DNA of 64,000 nt. It comes from Pseudomonas mendocina. Lineage in GTDB: Bacteria > Pseudomonadota > Gammaproteobacteria > Pseudomonadales > Pseudomonadaceae. Every line of letters begins with the position of its first letter. Position 1 is the first letter of the stretch. Both the position numbers and the translations under genes were made by a program. The stretch lies in assembly GCF_900636545.1 (NCBI RefSeq), contig NZ_LR134290.1, forward strand, positions 2,666,001-2,730,000. The letters run 5' to 3'. Below, piece after piece: positions 48,206-57,239 of this stretch. Below the pieces are notes generated by a model, which saw only the letters and a program-made list of their open reading frames with translations, ran no database searches and had not been told where the DNA came from.

Positions 48206-48499
48206 TCAGGCGCCAGGGCGACGAACGATCTTGATGCTGTATTCCATCTGCGGCTTGCGCGTCATGCTCACTGCTCGGCGGCTGACGGTATCCAGGGTGA
48301 TGTTCCAGAAGCCGCTGGAGGGCACGCGGATCTTCGCCGGGAACTTGATGAAGGCGCCGCCGTGGTAACTGTGCCGCCCACGGTTCCTGAAGGCGCGAAA
48401 GTTGGCATCGTTCATCAGACGGATATTGCAGGGTTGCGAACACTGGATGACCACCAGATCGCCCTCTTCCAGATGCTCGCGTTGATGGATGAATTTCAT
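48206..48499 (-). CDS. DUF1883 protein
   Basis: A 97-residue soluble protein matching DUF1883: MKFIHQREHLEEGDLVVIQC at the start, NIRLMNDANFRAFRNRGRHSYHGGAFIKFPAKI in the middle and a beta-rich end. It looks like a small all-beta protein; function unknown, sometimes found linked to TIR domains in other species. The start at 48499 is chosen because the family begins MKFIH; the ribosome site is weak. It lies upstream of the micro-protein gene on the same strand. Confidence 0.85.
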   Translation of the reverse strand: MKFIHQREHLEEGDLVVIQCSQPCNIRLMNDANFRAFRNRGRHSYHGGAFIKFPAKIRVPSSGFWNITLDTVSRRAVSMTRKPQMEYSIKIVRRPGA

Positions 48500-48638
48500 C
48501 GTATTCGGACTCGGTGGTGAAACGGGGGCGCAATAGTGCCGCAAGCAGCGCGGCATCGCCAGCACAGCTGACGACTCGCTTGCGCCCGGAGCACGCGCTA
48601 CCTAGCATGCGCCCCCATCACAGAAACGCGCTGCTTCC

Positions 48639-49685
48639 ATGAAAGTCCTGCTCGACCGTATTCCCATTCTGATTGCCGTGCTCAAGCGCTATCCCGGCCT
48701 GGTCGCGCTGTTCGGCTTCTGCTCGGGCGTGGCCAGCTTTCTGCTGGTCGACCGCCAGGCGCATCTGGCCAAGGTTCTGGGCGTAGTGCTGGTAGTCAGC
48801 TGGGTCTGGCTCATTCTGGAAAATCTGCTTCGCGAGCGTATTGCCCAGCGCTTCGGCTTCGAGTTGCCGCTGCCGTTGCTGCGCTACGGCACGCAGATGA
48901 TCCATCAGGAGAGTCTGTTCTTCGTTCTGCCGTTCTTCTTCATCACCACCACCTGGAACAGTGGGCAATTGCTGTTCAGCGGCCTGCTCGCGCTCGCTGC
49001 ACTGGCCTCGATCACCGATCCGGTCTACTACCGCTGGCTGGCGCCTCGGCGCTGGCTGCTACTGATCTTTCACAGTCTGACGCTGTTCGCGGTGATGCTC
49101 ACGGCGCTGCCAATCATCTTCCACCTCAGTACGCCACAGAGTTATCGCATCGCCCTGGCGGTCGCCACGCTGCTGGCACTACCGAGCCTTCCCGGGCTGA
49201 TCGGTTTCGCCGGCTGGCGACGCATCCTGCTGTTGGCTGCCTTGCCGCTGGCGATGGCAAGTGCCGGCTGGATGGCACGGGTGTGGGTGCCGCCGGCCAC
49301 ACTTTGGCTGACCGAAGTGGCGATCAGCGACCGTTTCGATGGTGAACAGCGCACCCCGGGTGCAAGCCTGGAGCAAATAACGCCACAGCAATTGCACGAT
49401 GATGGGCTCTACGCCTATACCTCGATCAATGCTCCACGCGGCCTCAACGAGCGCATCTATCACGTCTGGCAGCACAACGGTCAGGAAGTCGATCGCATCG
49501 CCCTGGACATCAGCGGTGGGCGCAAGGAAGGCTATCGCGCCTGGACGCACAAACTCAATTTCCCCGCTTCGCCCGAGGGGCGCTGGCAGGTGCGAGTCGT
49601 TACCGAAGCTGGACAGATGATTGGCGTGCTGCGTTTCGAGGTGGTTCCCGCTGCGCCGCGAGCGTCGGCCACGCCGCCCTTCTAG
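48639..49685 (+). CDS. DUF5924/DUF2914 membrane protein
   Basis: A 348-residue protein with about eight membrane helices in the first 220 residues (DUF5924) and a periplasmic C-terminal DUF2914 domain (about 225-335), recognised by YAYTSINAPRGLNERIYHVW, DRIALDISGGRKEGYRAW and GRWQVRVVTEAGQMIGVLRF. DUF2914 looks like a carbohydrate- or protein-binding beta domain. The role is unknown. It converges with the AraC gene, nine bases between stops. Confidence 0.82.
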   Translation: MKVLLDRIPILIAVLKRYPGLVALFGFCSGVASFLLVDRQAHLAKVLGVVLVVSWVWLILENLLRERIAQRFGFELPLPLLRYGTQMIHQESLFFVLPFFFITTTWNSGQLLFSGLLALAALASITDPVYYRWLAPRRWLLLIFHSLTLFAVMLTALPIIFHLSTPQSYRIALAVATLLALPSLPGLIGFAGWRRILLLAALPLAMASAGWMARVWVPPATLWLTEVAISDRFDGEQRTPGASLEQITPQQLHDDGLYAYTSINAPRGLNERIYHVWQHNGQEVDRIALDISGGRKEGYRAWTHKLNFPASPEGRWQVRVVTEAGQMIGVLRFEVVPAAPRASATPPF

Positions 49686-49694
49686 CGATTGCCT

Positions 49695-50699
49695 TTAGCG
49701 ATGAGCCTTGCGCCAGCTCGATGGCGACTGGCCGAAATGCTCGCGAAAGGCCTTACTGAAAGCAGCCTGGTCAGCATAGCCGAGTACATCGGCCAGTAGC
49801 GTCAGCGGCATGTTCGATGCCCGCACCTGCCAACCGGCAGTATCCATCTTCACCTGATGCACCAGTTGCTTGAAGCACAGGCCCTCACCCCGCAGGCGCC
49901 GCTGCAGGGTGCGTGGATGCAGGCCAAGCAGCTCGGCGATATGCCCGAGCGAGTGCTGGCGCATGCCGAGGGTCTGTACGATCAGGCTGCGCACCTGCAA
50001 CTCCAAATCGTCCTGCAGACCGGCCAGGCGCTCACGCAACAACACCTCGAGACGCTGCGCATCATCCATGGCCATCGCCGACACCGGACGCTGCAAGATA
50101 CTGGCGTCGTACACCAGGCAGTCGTATTCCTGATCGAACAGCACCTCACAACCCAGATGCTGGCGATAGCGGGCTCGCGGCGCCACCGGACTGTGGCTGA
50201 ATTCCACACGCAGCGGACGCAGGTCTGCGCCGCCCACAGCACGTACCAGACGGGCATAGGCGGCGATCGCCATCTCCCGGTACTGCTGCGCGCCCTCCAG
50301 AGCAAAGAAGTGCTCGATACGCCGCACCTGGATACGCCCTTCCAGCGCCAGCAATTGCCAATGCTCGGCCTTGTTGTGCAGAGCCAGGTAGCGTTGCGCC
50401 GCGCTGAAGGCAGCCTGCAGGTTCGCCTCTCGCACCAGCAGGCGCCCCAGCAAGCCGAGCATCTCCAGCCCCTGATGGCCGGCCACGCGCAGCCCCAGGT
50501 CGGGGCACTGCAATTGCGCGGCCGCTTCGCTCAGAAGGTGGATCAGTTGTTCGATGCGAATCAGGCCTTCGCCATCGTCAAGCGCATCGGGCCTCATGCC
50601 CACGCGCGCAAGCAGCATGCGCAGATCGCCACCCAGGCTCGCCACCTCGGCATCCAGCCCGGTCAGGGCTGCACTGCGCACTTCATAGCGAACGGACAT
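49695..50699 (-). CDS. AraC-family regulator with Arabinose_bd-type N-terminal domain
   Basis: A 334-residue regulator of the OruR/ArgR-like AraC group. The N-terminal Arabinose_bd (PF12625-type) domain spans about residues 20-205, and the HTH spans about 235-330, with LGHIAELLGLHPRTLQRRLRGEG and ADVLGYADQAAFSKAFREHFGQSPSSWR. One stretch near VKMDTAGWQVRASNMPL looks less like the usual helix. It is divergent from the D-aminoacylase-like gene at 50814, with 114 bases between, and probably controls it. Confidence 0.88.
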   Translation of the reverse strand: MSVRYEVRSAALTGLDAEVASLGGDLRMLLARVGMRPDALDDGEGLIRIEQLIHLLSEAAAQLQCPDLGLRVAGHQGLEMLGLLGRLLVREANLQAAFSAAQRYLALHNKAEHWQLLALEGRIQVRRIEHFFALEGAQQYREMAIAAYARLVRAVGGADLRPLRVEFSHSPVAPRARYRQHLGCEVLFDQEYDCLVYDASILQRPVSAMAMDDAQRLEVLLRERLAGLQDDLELQVRSLIVQTLGMRQHSLGHIAELLGLHPRTLQRRLRGEGLCFKQLVHQVKMDTAGWQVRASNMPLTLLADVLGYADQAAFSKAFREHFGQSPSSWRKAHR

Positions 50700-50813
50700 G
50701 GCGCCCCTCCAGGCAGATCGCTCGAAGATGCCAACACTGTCGCGTCATGACAAGTTTTGCACTGCGCAGGCGCCTAGTCTGGCATCACAACAACAAGATC
50801 CGAGGCCTCCGTC

Positions 50814-52553
50814 ATGCCCCAGTTCGATCTGATCATCCAGAGCGGCCGTTACTTCGACGGTAGCCCCGCTCCTTCCGCTACCCGCAGCCTGGCGATCAAG
50901 AACGGTCGCATCGCCCTGGTCAGCGTCGAACCGCTCGACGCCAGTCTGGCCGAGCGGGTCATCGATGCCCGGGGCAAGTGGATCACGCCTGGTTTCCTCG
51001 ATACCCATACCCACTACGATGCCGAACTGATGGTCGCCCCCAGCCTTTCCGAGTCGGTACGCCATGGCGTAACCACGGTGCTGGTGGGCAGTTGCTCACT
51101 GAGCATGGTGTGCAGCGAGGCCGAGGACGCCTCCGACATCTTCACCCGCGTGGAAACGGTGCCGCGCGAGAAGGTCCTGCCGATCCTGCGGGAACGCAAA
51201 CGCTGGAACGGCCCACGGCAATGGCGCGAATTCGTCGACCGACATCCGCTGGGGCCGAATCTGGTCAGCTTTCTTGGACACAGTGACTTGCGCGTAGCGG
51301 TCATGGGCCTGCACCGCGCCACCGACCGCCAGGTAGTGCCGACAGAGACCGAACTGCAGCGCATGGAAGCGCTGCTCGGCGAGGCGTTGGATTGCGGTTT
51401 TCTCGGCCTGTCCACCATGTGCCTGAAGTGGGACAAGATCGACGGCGACCGTGAATGGTCGAAAAGCCTGCCCAGCACCTATGCACGCTGGCGTGAAGTG
51501 CGCCGCCTCAATCGTCTGCTGCGCCAGCGCGGACGCGTACATCAGGGGGCGCCCAATGCTGCCAACCCCTTGCAGATCACCCAGTACATCAGCGAAGCCA
51601 TCGGTGTGCTGCGCAAGCCGTTGAAGACCACTTTGATCTCCCTGCTCGACCTCAAGGGTAACCGCAGCCTGGCACTGCTCGCCCGCCTTTCCGCCTGGCT
51701 GACCAACCGCCTGGGTGGCGACTTCCGCTGGCAACTCTTGCCCACACCGTTCGCCATCTACGCCGACGGCATGGATATCGTGCTGTTCGAGGAGTTCGGT
51801 GCCGGCGAGATGGCGCTGGACGTCAAGGATCACATCGAGCGCAACATGCTGCTGCAGAACGAGCAGTACCGCCGCACCTTCCGCAAGTACTACGCCGACA
51901 AGTTATCGCCGCGGGTCTGGCAGCGTGATTTCGGCGATGCGGTGATTCTCGGCTGTCCGGACTCATCCCTGGTCGGCAAGAATTTCGCCGAGGTGGCGCG
52001 CGAGCGCGGCCTGCACGTGGTCGACCTGTTCCTCGACATGGTGGTGCAGTACGGCCGCCAGCTGCGCTGGTTCACCGTGATCGGCAACCATCGCCAGGAA
52101 AAGCTGCGGCAGATGGTGCGCAGCCCGCACACGCTGATCACCTTCTCCGACGCCGGCGCGCATATTCGCAACATGGCCTTCTACAACCTGCCGCTGCGTT
52201 TCCTCAAGCTGGTCAAGGAGAGTCACGACGAAGGCCAGCCTGTGATGAGCCTGGAACGGGCCGTACACCGCCTGACCGGCGAGCAGGCAGACTGGCTCGG
52301 CATCGAGGCGGGTTACATTCGCCTGGGAGACCGCGCCGACCTGGTGCTGATCGACCCGGCCGGGCTACAGCAGAACCTGGAGCGGGAAAACTGGGACGAG
52401 ATGCAGGGCTTCGGCATTCAGCGCATGGTCTGCCGCAATCCAGGCTGCGTCAGCCATGTGCTGATCAATGGGAAACTGGCCGTGGACGACGAGCGCATCG
52501 TCCCTGAGCTGGGCCGCGAGCGCGGTTTTGGTCAGTTCCTCGCGGCGCGCTGA
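50814..52553 (+). CDS. N-acyl-D-amino-acid deacylase-like amidohydrolase
   Basis: A 579-residue metal-dependent hydrolase of the D-aminoacylase (amidohydrolase_3) family. The N-terminal beta domain precedes the metal motif FLDTHTHYDAE (about residues 61-71), then GVTTVLVGSCSLS, GFLGLST, and near the C-terminus TFSDAGAHIRNMAF with the metal-binding aspartate, and LGDRADLVLIDP of the closing beta domain. Substrate may be an N-acyl-D-amino acid or a related amide or dihydropyrimidine. It is divergent from an AraC regulator, which likely senses the substrate. Confidence 0.87.
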   Translation: MPQFDLIIQSGRYFDGSPAPSATRSLAIKNGRIALVSVEPLDASLAERVIDARGKWITPGFLDTHTHYDAELMVAPSLSESVRHGVTTVLVGSCSLSMVCSEAEDASDIFTRVETVPREKVLPILRERKRWNGPRQWREFVDRHPLGPNLVSFLGHSDLRVAVMGLHRATDRQVVPTETELQRMEALLGEALDCGFLGLSTMCLKWDKIDGDREWSKSLPSTYARWREVRRLNRLLRQRGRVHQGAPNAANPLQITQYISEAIGVLRKPLKTTLISLLDLKGNRSLALLARLSAWLTNRLGGDFRWQLLPTPFAIYADGMDIVLFEEFGAGEMALDVKDHIERNMLLQNEQYRRTFRKYYADKLSPRVWQRDFGDAVILGCPDSSLVGKNFAEVARERGLHVVDLFLDMVVQYGRQLRWFTVIGNHRQEKLRQMVRSPHTLITFSDAGAHIRNMAFYNLPLRFLKLVKESHDEGQPVMSLERAVHRLTGEQADWLGIEAGYIRLGDRADLVLIDPAGLQQNLERENWDEMQGFGIQRMVCRNPGCVSHVLINGKLAVDDERIVPELGRERGFGQFLAAR

Positions 52554-52598
52554 AACGGCCTACGCATGGGCGCGTCGCGGTGGTAGCATGCGCGCCCC

Positions 52599-53639
52599 AT
52601 GCAGCTCTCCGAACTCAACCATCGCCTCGCCGCCCTCGGCGCCAAACCCCAGCATATTGGGCGCATCACCCGCGCCTGGCTACAAGGCAAGGCGCTGGAT
52701 ACTGGCACCAAGCACCAGAAGACCGAGAATTTTCTGCCGCTTACGGTACGTGAGGGATTGCCAGCCATTTCTGCCAGTCTCGAGCAACTGGCCCGGGTCA
52801 GCACCGAACACCCGGGCGCGGATGGTTCATCGCGCTTGCTGGTGGAGCTGGCCGACCGGCAGATGGTCGAAAGCGTGCTGTTGCCACGTGACGGCTTGTG
52901 CATTTCCAGCCAGGTCGGTTGCGCCGTGGGTTGCACCTTTTGCATGACCGGCAAGAGTGGCCTGCTGCGCCAGCTCAGCAGTGCCGAGATGGTCGCCCAG
53001 GTGGTGTTGGGTCGTCGCCGCCGCGCAGTGAAGAAAGTGGTATTCATGGGCATGGGCGAGCCCGCCCATAACCTCGACAACGTGCTGGAGGCCATCGACC
53101 TGCTCGGCACCGAGGGCGGCATTGGCCACCGCAACCTGGTCTTCTCCACGGTTGGCGATCCCCGTGTCTTCGAACGCCTGCCCAGGCAGCGCGTACGCCC
53201 CGCCCTGGCCCTGTCGCTGCACACCACCGACGCCGAGCTGCGCCAGCGCCTGCTGCCCAGAGCGCCGCGCATCGATCCGGAGCAACTGATGGAACTGGGC
53301 GAAGCCTATGCCCGTGCCATCGACTACCCGATCCAGTACCAGTGGACACTGCTAAAAGGCATCAACGACAGCCAGCAGGAAATGGACAACATCCTGCGCC
53401 TGTTCAAGGGCAAGTTCGCCGTGCTCAACCTGATCCCCTACAACAGCCTGGAAGCCGACGAATACCGACGCCCCGAGGGTGAGCGCATCGTCGAGATGGT
53501 GCGCTACCTGCATAGCCGCGGCGTGCTGACCAAGGTGCGTAATTCCGCCGGCCAGGACGTGGACGGTGGCTGCGGACAGTTGCGGGCGCGGGCGGTGGAC
53601 GTGATCAACACGAGTCGTCTCCACAGAAATCGCCGCTGA
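52599..53639 (+). CDS. RlmN-like radical-SAM RNA methyltransferase paralogue
   Basis: A 346-residue member of the RlmN/Cfr family. The radical SAM cluster is CAVGCTFC (Cys108, 112, 115). Cys101, seven residues before, corresponds to the catalytic Cys118 of E. coli RlmN, and Cys325 in DGGCGQLR corresponds to the methylated Cys355. GMGEPAHNLDNV binds SAM. It is shorter than RlmN (384) and is probably a second family member beside the main rlmN, as in P. aeruginosa (PA1839 region). RNA target is unknown; A2503-type or tRNA methylation is inferred. Confidence 0.85.
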   Translation: MQLSELNHRLAALGAKPQHIGRITRAWLQGKALDTGTKHQKTENFLPLTVREGLPAISASLEQLARVSTEHPGADGSSRLLVELADRQMVESVLLPRDGLCISSQVGCAVGCTFCMTGKSGLLRQLSSAEMVAQVVLGRRRRAVKKVVFMGMGEPAHNLDNVLEAIDLLGTEGGIGHRNLVFSTVGDPRVFERLPRQRVRPALALSLHTTDAELRQRLLPRAPRIDPEQLMELGEAYARAIDYPIQYQWTLLKGINDSQQEMDNILRLFKGKFAVLNLIPYNSLEADEYRRPEGERIVEMVRYLHSRGVLTKVRNSAGQDVDGGCGQLRARAVDVINTSRLHRNRR

Positions 53640-53781
53640 GCCTCAAGAACGGCCGCTACAGACCGATAAGAAGCTCAGAGATCACGCGTCCAGCCGGCAA
53701 AACGCCAGCACTGTACTAGGTTTGTAAAGAATCGCATTGCATGGATGCAGCCCCCCGTTGCCTTGCACCCAGGAGCCATCC

Positions 53782-55665
53782 ATGAAAATCGCCCACCAGG
53801 TCGGTTTAGCCGCCGCTACCGTGCTTTTTCTCACCACCAGCCTGCTATCGCTGCTGCAGGTTACCCAAGTGCGCGATACCCTGCGCAGCCAGATCGAATC
53901 CAGCATCTCCGAGTCAAGCAATGCCCTCGCTCGACAGATCGAAAACTGGCTGAACGCCAAACTGCGGCTCATGGACACCATGTCGCAAACCATCGACAGC
54001 CATTACGGCCCGGAAGAAACCCAGCGCGTCTTCGATCTCCCGCTGCTCAAGGATGAATTCATCCTCGTCTTCGGCGCACTGGAGGCAACCGGCCAAACCC
54101 TCAAGAACAGTGCCGACTGGAACCCAGCGGCGGACTATGACGGTCGCAAGCGCCCATGGTACGACCTGGGCAAGGGCGCTGACCGGGCGGTGCTGACCGA
54201 ACCCTATGTCGACTCCACTACCGGCGAAATCCTGATCTCGGCAGTCGCCAAGATCAGCGATGCAGGCCGGTTCCTCGGTGTGTTCGGCGGCGACATCCGC
54301 CTGCAATCGGTAGCTGATGCGGTCAATACCCTGGACTTCAATGGCGCCGGTTACGCCTTTCTGCTCAGCCGCTCAGGCAACATCATCTCCCACCCAAACT
54401 CCGACTATAACGGCAAATCCTACAGCGAACTCTTCGGCGGCCAGAGCCCGGCCCTGGGCAAGGAGCTGCGCGAGGTCGAGGCCGACGGCAAGACCCTGCT
54501 GATTTCCTTCACCCCGCTGCCCAATCTTCGCGGCATGGACTGGTACATCGGCGTGGTGCTGGACGAGAGCGTGGTGATGGCCGAGACCAATCGCCTGACC
54601 TGGCTGGCGGTTGTCGGCACCGTGGTCGGCGTCGCCATCAGCCTGGTGGTGCTGGGCTTGCTGATGAACAGCCTGCTCAAGCCGTTGGGCCTGCTCAGCA
54701 GCTCGTTGCGCGAAATCAACAGCGGCGAAGGCGACCTGACCCGTCGCCTGGCGATCAGCAGCAACGACGAGGTGGGCGAGCTTTCGCAGGAGTTCAACCG
54801 TTTCCTGCAGACATTGCAGACACTGATCGGCGACGTGATGAGCAGCTCGCACCATGTCCGCGAAAGCACTGCGCTTACCTCGAACGAATCGGAACAGGCC
54901 GCCCGCCGCCTGCAAGAGCAGTTGCAGGAGGTTGATCAACTGGCCACTGCCATGCAGGAAATGGCCTCCACCGCCGAGGAAGTGGCGCGTAATGCCCAGG
55001 CCGCGGCCCAGGCTGCTGTCGCCGCCAACGAGGAAACCGAGAACGGCGTGCGTGTGGTGTCGCAATCGAGTTCGGCGATTCGTCACCTGGCGGACGAGAT
55101 GGACGGCACCAGTCATGCGATCAACGAACTGGCCAAGCTCAGCCACAACATCGAGTCGATCCTGCAGGTCATCACCAGCATCGCCGAGCAGACCAACCTG
55201 CTGGCACTGAACGCAGCCATCGAAGCCGCTCGCGCAGGCGAATCCGGCCGGGGCTTCGCCGTGGTAGCCGACGAGGTCCGCTCGCTGGCTTCGCGCACCC
55301 AGCAGGCCACGCAGGAAATCCGCCAGATGATCGACCAGTTGCAGGGCGGCGTACGCCAGGCGGAAAACCGCATGCAGCAAAGCCGCGATACGGCGAGCAG
55401 GACCGCCGAAGAGGCCAGCGCGGCCAACGACATGCTTGGCCGTATTCGTGAGGCCATCACCCGCATCAACGACATGAACCTGCAGATCGCCACCGCGGCT
55501 GAAGAACAGAGCGCCACCACTGAGGAGATCAACCGCAACACCACCAACATCCGCGACATCAGCCATGAACTGGCCGGCGGCGCCGAACAGCAGGTTCGCC
55601 AGTGCGCCTCGATGGTGGAGCAAGTCGGCCAACAGGATCGCCTGCTGGGCCGTTTCAAGGTTTGA
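53782..55665 (+). CDS. Methyl-accepting chemotaxis protein with dCache sensor
   Basis: A 627-residue chemoreceptor. A membrane helix (about 7-27), a periplasmic dCache_1 domain (about 35-275) with [20 protein letters not shown] and [17 protein letters not shown], a second helix (about 275-297), HAMP (about 298-350) and a signalling domain with the tip [19 protein letters not shown] follow. The RxRPWY motif is shared by amino-acid- and amine-sensing dCache domains. A polyamine-type operon lies right downstream on the other strand, so an amine ligand (as in McpU) is a reasonable guess. The start at 53782 has AGGAG six bases upstream. A bidirectional terminator follows. Confidence 0.92.
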   Translation: MKIAHQVGLAAATVLFLTTSLLSLLQVTQVRDTLRSQIESSISESSNALARQIENWLNAKLRLMDTMSQTIDSHYGPEETQRVFDLPLLKDEFILVFGALEATGQTLKNSADWNPAADYDGRKRPWYDLGKGADRAVLTEPYVDSTTGEILISAVAKISDAGRFLGVFGGDIRLQSVADAVNTLDFNGAGYAFLLSRSGNIISHPNSDYNGKSYSELFGGQSPALGKELREVEADGKTLLISFTPLPNLRGMDWYIGVVLDESVVMAETNRLTWLAVVGTVVGVAISLVVLGLLMNSLLKPLGLLSSSLREINSGEGDLTRRLAISSNDEVGELSQEFNRFLQTLQTLIGDVMSSSHHVRESTALTSNESEQAARRLQEQLQEVDQLATAMQEMASTAEEVARNAQAAAQAAVAANEETENGVRVVSQSSSAIRHLADEMDGTSHAINELAKLSHNIESILQVITSIAEQTNLLALNAAIEAARAGESGRGFAVVADEVRSLASRTQQATQEIRQMIDQLQGGVRQAENRMQQSRDTASRTAEEASAANDMLGRIREAITRINDMNLQIATAAEEQSATTEEINRNTTNIRDISHELAGGAEQQVRQCASMVEQVGQQDRLLGRFKV

Positions 55666-55692
55666 GCCAAGCGCCGCAGATCCACGCACAAG

Positions 55693-55720
55693 AAAAAGCC
55701 CCGGCATGCCGGGGCTTTTT
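55693..55720. terminator. Bidirectional intrinsic terminator
   Basis: AAAAAGCCCCGGC and GCCGGGGCTTTTT form a perfect stem around AT with A/T tracts on both sides, between the convergent chemoreceptor and SpuD-like genes. Confidence 0.92.
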
Positions 55721-55731
55721 AATCGTAGCGA

Positions 55732-56808
55732 TCAGACGCCGCTCTTGACCTTGCTCCAGATGCGCGTGCGCACCCGGTCGATCTTCAGCGGCATGGCCTC
55801 CAGCGTGTACAGCTTGTCCATCACCGCGTCAGGCGGATAGACGGTCGGATCTGCCTTGAGCGCAGGATCGACCAGGCTGTCGGCCTTCAGGTTGCCGTTG
55901 GCGTAGTTCACATGGTTACTGATACCCGCCATCACCTCTGGCTGCAGCAGGTAGTTCATGAAGGCGTAGGCCCCCTCCTCGTTGCCGGCATCGGTCGGCA
56001 TGGCCACCATGTCGAACCAGATCGGCGCGCCCTCTTTCGGGATCTCGTACTGAATCTTCACACCATTGCCGGCCTCGGCAGCACGCGCGCCAGCCTGCAT
56101 GATGTCGCCGGAGAAGCCGACCGCCATGCAGATCTCGCCATTGGCCAGATCGCCAACGTATTTGGAGGAGTGGAAGTAGCGCACGTTCTTGCGCATCTCC
56201 ATCAGCAGCGCTTCGGCGCGCTTGTAGTCCTCGGGGTTCTTGCTGTGGTGCGGCAGCCCCAGATGATGCAGGGCAATCGGCAGCATTTCCGGGCCATTGT
56301 CGAGGATCGCGACGCCACACTCATTGAGCTTGGCCAGCTTGGCTGGGTCGAACAGTACGTCCCAGCTGTCCATCTTCACGTCGTTACCCAGCACCGCGCG
56401 CACCTTGTCGACGTTGTAGCCAATCCCGGTACTGCCCCAGAGATAAGGGAAGCCATGCTCGTTGCCCGGGTCGTTCACCTCCAGCGCCTTCATAAGCACT
56501 GGGTTGAGGTTGTTCCAGTTCGGTAGCTTGCTGCGATCGAGCTTCTTCAGCGCACCACCCTGAATCTGCCGGGCCATGAAGTGGTTGGAAGGGAACACCA
56601 CGTCGTAGCCGGAGCGCCCGGCCATGAGCTTGGCGTCCAGGGTCTCGTTGCTGTCATAGACGTCGTAATGGGTGCCCAGGCCGCTGCTCTTTTCAAACTG
56701 CTTGAGGGTGTCCGGGGCGATGTAGTCGGTCCAGTTGTAGATGCGCACGCTGTCAGCGGCATGGGCGGTGCCGGCCAGGATCAGGCACGGCAGGAGTTTC
56801 TTCAGCAT
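55732..56808 (-). CDS. PotF/SpuD-type polyamine-binding protein
   Basis: A 358-residue periplasmic binding protein of the PotD/PotF family. A signal peptide ends at AHAADS (about residue 18). Mature features match the family: VRIYNWTDYIAPDTLKQFEK, DAKLMAGRSGYDVVFPSNHF, YLWGSTGIGYN and the tryptophan/aspartate ligand residues in WNNLNP, DILDNG-like and WFDMVAMPTD. It would bind putrescine, spermidine or an analogue. No ABC ATPase or permease is adjacent. It is the last gene of a four-gene minus-strand unit with a cupin, an amine oxidase and an AraC-like regulator. Confidence 0.9.
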   Translation of the reverse strand: MLKKLLPCLILAGTAHAADSVRIYNWTDYIAPDTLKQFEKSSGLGTHYDVYDSNETLDAKLMAGRSGYDVVFPSNHFMARQIQGGALKKLDRSKLPNWNNLNPVLMKALEVNDPGNEHGFPYLWGSTGIGYNVDKVRAVLGNDVKMDSWDVLFDPAKLAKLNECGVAILDNGPEMLPIALHHLGLPHHSKNPEDYKRAEALLMEMRKNVRYFHSSKYVGDLANGEICMAVGFSGDIMQAGARAAEAGNGVKIQYEIPKEGAPIWFDMVAMPTDAGNEEGAYAFMNYLLQPEVMAGISNHVNYANGNLKADSLVDPALKADPTVYPPDAVMDKLYTLEAMPLKIDRVRTRIWSKVKSGV

Positions 56809-56862
56809 GGAATACCTCGTCGATGGTCTTGTTGTTCTAGGCAGTCACTGAAAAGGTGCTGG

Positions 56863-57204
56863 TCAGAAGATCAGCACATAGGTCTTGCGCACCGTTTCTT
56901 GTATGTCCCAGATGCCGACCGTATTGGCCGGCATCATCAGCGCGTCGCCCGCGCGGATCTCGATAGGCTCGCCACCGTCAGGCGTGAAGGTGCAGCACCC
57001 AGCCACGAAGTGACAGAACTCCTGCTGCACGATCTGCCGGCGCCAACGTCCTGGGGTGCACTCCCAGACACCGGTCTCGACGCCGTCACTGCGCTCGACA
57101 CTGGTGGTCGAGGCGACCGCCACCGGCTCGCCCAGCGGAACGGCGACAGGATTGGACGTATCCAGGACGACGTTGGGGGTGTCACGAAAATGGGTAATGT
57201 TCAT
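56863..57204 (-). CDS. Cupin-domain protein (DUF861-like)
   Basis: A 113-residue single-cupin protein of the Cupin_3/DUF861 type. The first cupin motif is replaced by GVWECTPGRWRRQIVQQEFCHFVAG, containing the Glu/His pair typical of the group, and the second motif is AGDALMMPANTVGIWDIQE. Such proteins often sit in polyamine or amine catabolism operons. The start has TGGAG five bases upstream. It lies 54 bases before the SpuD-like gene and 35 bases after the oxidase. Confidence 0.85.
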   Translation of the reverse strand: MNITHFRDTPNVVLDTSNPVAVPLGEPVAVASTTSVERSDGVETGVWECTPGRWRRQIVQQEFCHFVAGCCTFTPDGGEPIEIRAGDALMMPANTVGIWDIQETVRKTYVLIF

Positions 57205-57239
57205 GGGGACTCCAGATAAAAGAGACGGCTGGCATTCGC

